27,380 nt of DNA from an uncultured Muribaculaceae bacterium (GTDB lineage Bacteria; Bacteroidota; Bacteroidia; Bacteroidales; Muribaculaceae): the NCBI GenBank assembly GCA_910583795.1, contig CAJTZQ010000049.1, forward strand, positions 1-27,380, read 5' to 3'. The translations under genes were made by a program, and so were the position numbers. Positions 22,350-27,380 of this stretch are shown here, piece by piece; the stretch's first letter is position 1, and each line of letters begins with the position of its first letter. The notes under the pieces were generated by a model. It had not been told where the DNA came from. It did no database searches and saw only the letters and a list, made by a program, of their open reading frames with translations.

Positions 22350-23912
22350 TCAATTAAGCAAACTTGATTTCCAAGAGTCTATTGTACGGGTCTGTTTTGA
22401 GAATGATGCACCTATTGCTATAATACCTCTGCCGTCTGAAGCAAACGGGAGCGCATAATTCTTTCTTCTGATCTGATCCAATGCCTCTTCGGCTGTGCCG
22501 TCAAGTTTAAGTTCGATGATGTAATAATATTTTTGTGTCTTGACAAACAAATCGATACGACCGTCAGAAGTGCGGTATTCTGTCTGGACATTAAGTCCGA
22601 CGAGAATCATCAACATAAGTAGAGCGTTATGGACGTTCCTCTCAGAATGCATCTCCATTTCATAAGGGACCGAAGCAAAAAGGCTTGTCAGACGCTTCAT
22701 GAAGCCTTCTACATTCCCTGATTCAAATTCAAGCACAAACTGGTAAACATTAAAAGCGACATCCTGCTTTTTGAGGGACGTGTAAACAGGGAACAGGTAT
22801 TGTAGAAAACCTCTCTTTACTTCCCCATTTGGAATACCTAAGGTATACAAGTCAGCAAAGGGATCATATCCTTTTATTGTCAGATATCCACTCTGATAAA
22901 ACAAAGCTATAGGCTGGGATGAATCAATCTCTATCCCTGTCAACTCCTCACGAGTGCATTTCACGTTGAAAAAGACATTCAGATCTATGCCATATTTTTT
23001 GAGAGGTTCTATCAGAACTGTAGGTTTTCCTCCTGAATCAATCCAGAAATTCTCCGTACGACAGCGGTCTAATGCCAACAAGAGAGAAAAAGGATTGTAG
23101 ATATCTTCAGCACCTTCCGAGAAATGATAACCGTCATACCACTTTTTCAAAACAGATTTTACCTGATCTACATTCCAACCCCAATTTTCAGCATACTTGT
23201 GAAGCCCAACCCGAAAATTGTTATCAAGTTCAGACTCAGATATTCCACAGATGGCATTATATTGTTTTAAAACAGAAATATCTTGTATATTATTAAGACC
23301 GGAGAATATAGAAACCTTCCCGAATCTGGAGACTCCTGTCAGAAAAAGCAAGTGGATAAATTCGGCACAGCTTTTAAATCCGGAATAAAAAGTTGCCAAT
23401 TTATTTCGGTTGGCTTCAAATCTATTCTTATCATCAAGAGTATTTACCAATGGTTTATCATACTCGTCTACAAGGATAACGACCCGTTTGCCTGTCGTTT
23501 CAAAAGCCTTTCTGATCACATTCCTAAGTCGGGTTGAAAAATCTTCAAAGCAATCAACATTGACGTTATATTTTTCTTCCCATTCTTTCAAGTGTGTGTC
23601 TAAAGCCTGGTCAATTGCATTCGATTCATAGTAACCCCATGCATTAAGATCGAGATAAAACACGGGATGCGGCGCCCAGTCCCATTTTAATGAGTCGGCG
23701 GCAAGACCCCTAAAAAGGTCTCTCCTTCCCTCGAAAAAATATCTCAGAGTAGACAAAAACAAGCTTTTGCCAAAACGTCGTGGACGACCTAAGAAGAAAT
23801 ATCCTCCGCGCAGAAAATATTTCAGGAAACCGGTCTTATCAACATAAAGCCAGCCGCCTGTAATTATTTTCTCAAAGTTCTGTTCGCCAATTGGATAATA
23901 TACTTCTTCCAT
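22350..23912 (-). CDS. AAA-ATPase-like protein with C-terminal PD-(D/E)XK nuclease domain (DUF1703)
   Basis: This 520-residue cytosolic protein belongs to the AAA-ATPase_like (PF09820) plus DUF1703 (PF08011) group, common and often multi-copy in Bacteroidales. The N-terminal signature is GGWLYVDKT (19-27) and the Walker A is GRPRRFGKS (42-50). Walker B is VVILVDEYDKP (144-154), and LTGVSRFGKVSIFSGLNN (191-208) is a further conserved motif. The C-terminus carries nuclease-fold residues: Glu424 region, Asp454 in GRIDLF, and ELK (467-469). The role is not established; links to mobile DNA or defence have been suggested but are not shown by this sequence. ATG 23912 (MEEVYYPIGEQ) fits the family start; an upstream in-frame start would add 27 unrelated residues. 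No partner gene is evident. Confidence 0.9.
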   Translation of the reverse strand: MEEVYYPIGEQNFEKIITGGWLYVDKTGFLKYFLRGGYFFLGRPRRFGKSLFLSTLRYFFEGRRDLFRGLAADSLKWDWAPHPVFYLDLNAWGYYESNAIDQALDTHLKEWEEKYNVNVDCFEDFSTRLRNVIRKAFETTGKRVVILVDEYDKPLVNTLDDKNRFEANRNKLATFYSGFKSCAEFIHLLFLTGVSRFGKVSIFSGLNNIQDISVLKQYNAICGISESELDNNFRVGLHKYAENWGWNVDQVKSVLKKWYDGYHFSEGAEDIYNPFSLLLALDRCRTENFWIDSGGKPTVLIEPLKKYGIDLNVFFNVKCTREELTGIEIDSSQPIALFYQSGYLTIKGYDPFADLYTLGIPNGEVKRGFLQYLFPVYTSLKKQDVAFNVYQFVLEFESGNVEGFMKRLTSLFASVPYEMEMHSERNVHNALLMLMILVGLNVQTEYRTSDGRIDLFVKTQKYYYIIELKLDGTAEEALDQIRRKNYALPFASDGRGIIAIGASFSKQTRTIDSWKSSLLN

Positions 23913-24017
23913 AGTCGTTAATTTAAGGTTCAATCGAATTGCAATCAAGTTTACTACAAAACCAATCTCACATAAATTCCACATCTCCAACAAAATTACA
24001 TCATTTTTGCCATAATC

Positions 24018-24040
24018 AAAAATGTTTTAGCCAAAAACAT
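24018..24040 (-). terminator. Weak terminator after the phosphoesterase gene
   Basis: On the minus strand ATGTTTT (24040-24034) pairs with AAAACAT (24028-24022) around a 5-base loop and is followed by TTTT. The stem begins two bases after the phosphoesterase stop. It is short and A/T-rich, so strength is uncertain. Confidence 0.4.
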
Positions 24041-24042
24041 CT

Positions 24043-24546
24043 TTAGAATTTGCCGGGGGCGAGCTCTATCACTTCGCAATCGCGCATGTCGGAGCCGTCG
24101 ATTGTCAGTTTTATCAATGTGCGCACACGATGCCATCCTGAAGTACCTGCCGCCCCCGGATTGATATGGAGAAGGTTCAACTCTTTGTCGAACATCACTT
24201 TCAGGATATGCGAATGCCCGTCGACCATCAGATTGATGCCTTCCTCCTTCAACAGCGTCTTCATACCTTTCGCCCATTTACCAGGATAACCACCAATATG
24301 GGTCAACAATACTTTCACCCCTTCGACCTGAAAAATTTCCAACTCCTTGCACTTTCTCTTCACCATACCATGGTCTATGTTGCCACTTACGGCACGTACC
24401 GTAGGAGCCACATCCTGAAGCCGCTCAATAATTCCATAGTCGCCGATATCTCCGGCATGCCATATCTCGTCGCAACCGCTAAAATGTATGGCGTACCTTT
24501 CGTCCCAGCAGCCGTGGGTGTCGCTTAATATTCCGATTCGTTTCAT
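24043..24546 (-). CDS. YfcE/MJ0936-type metallophosphoesterase
   Basis: This 167-residue protein has the calcineurin-like phosphoesterase motifs of the small YfcE group. They are SDTHG (8-12), with Asp9 and His11 as metal ligands, then HAGDIGD, SGNIDH, THIGGYPGKW and DGHSHILK. It hydrolyses phosphodiesters in a two-metal site; the natural substrate in Bacteroidetes is unknown. The length is normal. ATG 24546 (MKRIGILSDTHG) is chosen because the fold starts there; an upstream in-frame start adds 17 unrelated residues. It lies 130 bases upstream of the AAA-ATPase gene on the same strand and is followed by a weak hairpin, so the two are probably transcribed separately. Confidence 0.93.
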   Translation of the reverse strand: MKRIGILSDTHGCWDERYAIHFSGCDEIWHAGDIGDYGIIERLQDVAPTVRAVSGNIDHGMVKRKCKELEIFQVEGVKVLLTHIGGYPGKWAKGMKTLLKEEGINLMVDGHSHILKVMFDKELNLLHINPGAAGTSGWHRVRTLIKLTIDGSDMRDCEVIELAPGKF

Positions 24547-24735
24547 TGGGTTGTTGGTCGCTAAATCAATTAGCAAGTAGTAATTATTAATTAGCAATTG
24601 CCTTTCGTTAATTACTAATTATTCATTACTCATTACTAATTAGCTAAGGGTTGTCGGTCTTTGGTTTAAGTTAAATTGGCACAATGTCTAATGACCAAAG
24701 TCCATAGACCATCGACCAAAGACCAAAGACCATCT
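24547..24735. repeat. Short-period repeats between phosphoesterase and kinase genes
   Basis: The left part (about 24565-24645) is built from TAATTA/CATTACT-like units (ATTCATTACTCATTACTAATTAG). The right part (24690-24735) repeats GACCAAAG and GACCAT units. GGTCTTTGGT (24656-24665) is an inverted copy of ACCAAAGACC (24722-24731), so a 10-bp stem with a long loop can form downstream of the kinase gene. No gene is seen here. Confidence 0.6.
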
Positions 24736-26004
24736 TTAAAAATCAATATGGAAGCGTGTTATGCGGTCGTAACCGGTGCGGAGTGAAAAACGAGCTTTAT
24801 GCCGTTTAAGTATCTCTCCTATTAAGGTAAGTCCCAAGCCTCTGCCCTCTTTCTTGGTAGTGAAGAACGGACTGAACAACTTGCGGGAAACCTCTTCGGA
24901 AATCGGACTACCGTTATTGGATATCTCCATCCAGATTCCTCCATCTTTTTCTCCTGCCGATATTTCCACAAATCCTTCACCGCTGATACTTTCCACTGCA
25001 TTTTTAACTACATTGACGATCACCTGTTGCATCAACGCAATATCGATATTTGCTTCCAATACCTTGTCAGGAGAATGAAATTCCAATGAAATATTCTCCC
25101 CTGTCATCTCCTTGAGAAACGGAAGCATCGAGTTAATCTCCTTGTTCAAATCCACTTCACGCAACACAGGCTCAGGCACTTTCACCACATCGGCATAAGC
25201 GCTGATAAACGAGCACATCCTGTCGCATCTGTCATCACAACTTTCAATCACTTCCCTGACGTCGTCTTCATCTGTGCTGTCATGAAGCAATTCGAGAACC
25301 GATTTCACACCACCCATAGTATTGTTAACCTCATGCGATATGATGCGTATCACTTTCTCGTATGCCTCTCTCTCAGCCTTCATCACCTCTTCCGTCAGGC
25401 TCTCGAGAAGATAGAAATGGCGAGGAAATCCCATCTGAACGAAACTAAGATGATAGCAACGATACATCCTCACATCTCCCCTGCGGATTATCCTGTTCTC
25501 CCCCAAAGGAACTTCAGCCATTTTATGTGCAAGATCGGTGGGAAGATTTTCCAACGAGCAACCCACGGCATCGATATCAGACGGCATGCCCGTTATCTTC
25601 AACATCGATCTGTTGACCATGCTGACTTTCCCGTTAAAGTCAAGCATCATCACCCCCATCGGGGAGGCATCTATAAGCAGACGCAGGAAGCTGTCTTGTT
25701 CAAGATTGCGTAACCGTTCGTTGCGCAATTTATCTATCAATGAATTGAACAGTTTTACAATCTTGTCCGCATTATACTCCCCTACTTTCGTAAGACGGTT
25801 ATTAAAATCCTGTGCCGCTATCAATTCCATACCCCTCATTGCAGTATTCGAGGGCATTATCACGCTTCTCAACAGCAAAATCAGTAGGAGAATAGCTATA
25901 CTACACGCCACATATATCCACCACAACTTTTCCGGAGGGAGCAAATATACGATTGCCCCTACAGCCATGATGCATGCTGATATTAGAAAAAACAATATTT
26001 TCAT
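24736..26004 (-). CDS. PAS-domain sensor histidine kinase of an NtrB/AtoS-type pair
   Basis: This 422-residue inner-membrane kinase has two N-terminal transmembrane helices (about 3-22 and 28-48) with almost no periplasmic loop. A HAMP-like linker follows (50-100), then a PAS domain (about 102-200), the H-box IISHEVNN with His224 as phosphorylation site, the N-box NVVKNAVES, and FSPFFTTKKEGRGLGL as F/G2 boxes. The G1 box reads SNNGSPI instead of the usual DNGxGI. With almost no external domain, it probably senses a membrane or cytosolic signal. Its ATG overlaps the stop of the NtrC-type regulator by four bases (ATGA), so it is the regulator's partner. The signal is unknown. Confidence 0.93.
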   Translation of the reverse strand: MKILFFLISACIMAVGAIVYLLPPEKLWWIYVACSIAILLLILLLRSVIMPSNTAMRGMELIAAQDFNNRLTKVGEYNADKIVKLFNSLIDKLRNERLRNLEQDSFLRLLIDASPMGVMMLDFNGKVSMVNRSMLKITGMPSDIDAVGCSLENLPTDLAHKMAEVPLGENRIIRRGDVRMYRCYHLSFVQMGFPRHFYLLESLTEEVMKAEREAYEKVIRIISHEVNNTMGGVKSVLELLHDSTDEDDVREVIESCDDRCDRMCSFISAYADVVKVPEPVLREVDLNKEINSMLPFLKEMTGENISLEFHSPDKVLEANIDIALMQQVIVNVVKNAVESISGEGFVEISAGEKDGGIWMEISNNGSPISEEVSRKLFSPFFTTKKEGRGLGLTLIGEILKRHKARFSLRTGYDRITRFHIDF

Positions 26005-27320
26005 CTCATTCCATATTTCTCCATACGGCGGTAAAGGGTCTGGCGGGTTATACCCAATATCCGCGATGCCTGCGTCAGGTTACCTTCCGACTTCGCCAAC
26101 GCTTCCTCTATAGCAAGTTTCTCCATATCGTCGAGAGTACCCGCGGGTTTCAAATCGACTGAATCCGCATTTATCCCTTCCATGGAATAGAACGTCTCTT
26201 TCTCCAGACGGTCGCCCCCTATCAGGACAGCTCTTTCCACCATATTTTTCAGTTGACGGATATTGCCCGGATATGGGAGGCGGGAAAGAAATTCCATTGC
26301 CTCTGAAGATATCTCCGGGATATCGGTTCCGGAGCGTTGGGCGACTTCCGATATGAAATGACGCACAAGAAGTGGTATGTCGTCCCTTCGTTCACGCAAT
26401 GCCGGCAGGCGAAGGGTGATTAGATTGATACGGTAAAAAAGATCTTCCCTGAATGTACGCTGGGACACCATCGAACTAAGATCGGCATTAGTGGCGCACA
26501 CCACCCGGATATCTACTTTTTTAGGGCGGCTGTCGCCCAAGGGTTCGAAAGTGTGTTGCTGAAGCACCCTTAACAGTTTAACCTGACAACTCATGTCAAG
26601 GTCACCTATCTCATCCAGGAAGATAGTTCCTTTGTCAGCCATCTCAAACCTACCCTTCCGTGCCGCCACCGCACCTGTGAAGGCACCTTTGGCATGACCG
26701 AACATCTCGCTTTCAAAAAGAGATTGAGAAATACCTCCAAGATTGACCATTACAAACGGTGCCGATCTCCTTTTGCTGTTGATATGAATGGCATTGGCGA
26801 TCATCTCTTTGCCGGTGCCGTTCTCACCTAAGATAAGCACGGGAGCGTCTGTCGGCGCTATCCGTTCCACGGTTGAAAGCAGTTCGAGAAGAGACTTGTT
26901 GTTGCCGATAATGCCGCCACGGTTGAAAGATTCTGGGGTCTGATCTTCTTTTGAATTAAGGCTTAGGGCTGTCTTCACACGCTGAAGAAGCACATGGTTG
27001 TTCCACGGCTTTGTGATAAAATCGTATGCACCGGCTTTCATCCCTTTAACCGCGAGTTCGATGCTACCCCATGCAGTGATAAGAATCACCGGGGTTTCGG
27101 GTTGGAAAATCCTGGTTTTCATCAACAGTTCTATACCCTCCTCACCTGTTGTGGACCGGGTATAGTTCATATCCATGAGTATCAAGTCATACTCTGTGGC
27201 ACGTATCTTTGTTAGTGCCTCATCAGGATTTTCAGCATAGTCCACTTCATACCCTGCACGTTTGAGAAGCAGTCCGAGAGAAAGCCTTATGGCACTATCG
27301 TCATCAATAATAAGTATCAT
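26001..27320 (-). CDS. Sigma-54-dependent response regulator (NtrC/AtoC family)
   Basis: This 439-residue regulator activates sigma-54 promoters when phosphorylated. The receiver domain (1-118) has the acidic pocket DDD (6-8), the phospho-acceptor Asp50 in LILMDMN and Lys104. The AAA+ domain (about 138-360) has Walker A GENGTGKE (165-172), the sigma-54 contact loop GAFTGA (212-217), Walker B TIFLDEIGD (Asp236, Glu237) and an arginine-rich sensor region. A Fis-type helix-turn-helix (SEGNLTQASRILGITRQTLYRR, 411-432) binds upstream activating sites. ATG 27320 (MILIIDDDSA) is the natural start; an in-frame TTG at 27332 adds four residues. It is the first gene of the pair with the kinase. I found no convincing -24/-12 promoter nearby to name its targets. 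Confidence 0.96.
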   Translation of the reverse strand: MILIIDDDSAIRLSLGLLLKRAGYEVDYAENPDEALTKIRATEYDLILMDMNYTRSTTGEEGIELLMKTRIFQPETPVILITAWGSIELAVKGMKAGAYDFITKPWNNHVLLQRVKTALSLNSKEDQTPESFNRGGIIGNNKSLLELLSTVERIAPTDAPVLILGENGTGKEMIANAIHINSKRRSAPFVMVNLGGISQSLFESEMFGHAKGAFTGAVAARKGRFEMADKGTIFLDEIGDLDMSCQVKLLRVLQQHTFEPLGDSRPKKVDIRVVCATNADLSSMVSQRTFREDLFYRINLITLRLPALRERRDDIPLLVRHFISEVAQRSGTDIPEISSEAMEFLSRLPYPGNIRQLKNMVERAVLIGGDRLEKETFYSMEGINADSVDLKPAGTLDDMEKLAIEEALAKSEGNLTQASRILGITRQTLYRRMEKYGMR

Positions 27321-27363
27321 ATTTTTTAACAATACTTCGGTAATTTTTTGAGAGTTTGTTAAC

Positions 27364-27377
27364 GGCTCCGAGGAGCC
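27364..27377. other. Small hairpin at the window edge
   Basis: GGCTCC (27364-27369) and GGAGCC (27372-27377) pair around a 2-base loop, upstream of the response regulator. Its context is cut off by the window end, so it may be the terminator of an outside gene. Confidence 0.3.
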
Positions 27378-27380
27378 AAG

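Noticed and set aside
23996..24277. 93-residue frame downstream of and overlapping the phosphoesterase gene
   Set aside because: Mostly out of frame within the phosphoesterase gene, with arginine-rich low-complexity sequence and no domain.
24660..24690. Sigma-54 promoter (TTGGCAC...) near the NtrC-type pair
   Set aside because: The GC of the -12 element is missing at the required spacing, and it does not point to a gene.
24547..24735. CRISPR array or attachment site in the repeat-rich gap
   Set aside because: The repeats are short, irregular and directly adjacent, with no constant spacers and no cas or integrase genes.

Overview
The window looks like a chromosomal segment of a Bacteroidales bacterium, most like the Muribaculaceae or Bacteroides/Parabacteroides group. 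The reasons are protein families typical of that order (GLPGLI, DUF3108, OMP_b-brl_3 receptor, AAA-ATPase-like/DUF1703), several promoters of the Bacteroidetes type (TTTG, about 20 bases, TAnnTTTG), almost no Shine-Dalgarno sequences before start codons, and AT-rich short-period repeats between genes. The genus is an inference.

Layout. 1-3.0 kb: a lipoprotein (minus) divergent from luxS (plus); luxS converges on a Bcr/CflA-type drug exporter that follows a NUDIX hydrolase gene (minus). 3.4-10.1 kb: a six-gene plus-strand hexuronate operon, kdgK-kdgA-exuT-uxaC-uxuA-uxuB (SDR type). It encodes glucuronate uptake and its conversion through fructuronate, mannonate, KDG and KDPG to pyruvate and glyceraldehyde-3-phosphate. 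It ends at a strong terminator. 10.2-11.4 kb (minus): a truncated GLPGLI-family gene and a DUF3108 exported protein. 11.4-11.9 kb: a gene-free stretch with structured DNA. 11.9-13.0 kb: a small membrane protein, an overlapping XRE-type regulator, and a membrane-anchored PH-like protein.

13.1-17.9 kb: glycerate kinase (minus), malate dehydrogenase (plus), and a converging carboxyltransferase of the oxaloacetate decarboxylase alpha / pyruvate carboxylase B type that carries two tandem biotinyl domains. These fit C3/C4 metabolism downstream of the hexuronate pathway (pyruvate, oxaloacetate, malate), although they are not one operon. 18.1-22.3 kb (plus): secreted esterase, outer-membrane beta-barrel receptor, EamA transporter. 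22.3-27.3 kb (minus): AAA-ATPase/PD-(D/E)XK protein, YfcE-type phosphoesterase, and an NtrC-type response regulator followed, with a 4-base overlap, by its PAS histidine kinase.

I saw no rRNA, tRNA, CRISPR array, transposase, integrase or prophage. I do not see a clear new multi-gene defence or biosynthetic system. The most unusual items are the doubled biotinyl domain in an orphan carboxyltransferase, two exceptionally long perfect hairpins (28 bp at 15518-15578; 17 bp a few bases before the receptor start at 18999), an apparently leaderless luxS transcript, and an orphan minus-strand terminator in the 11.4-11.9 kb gap.
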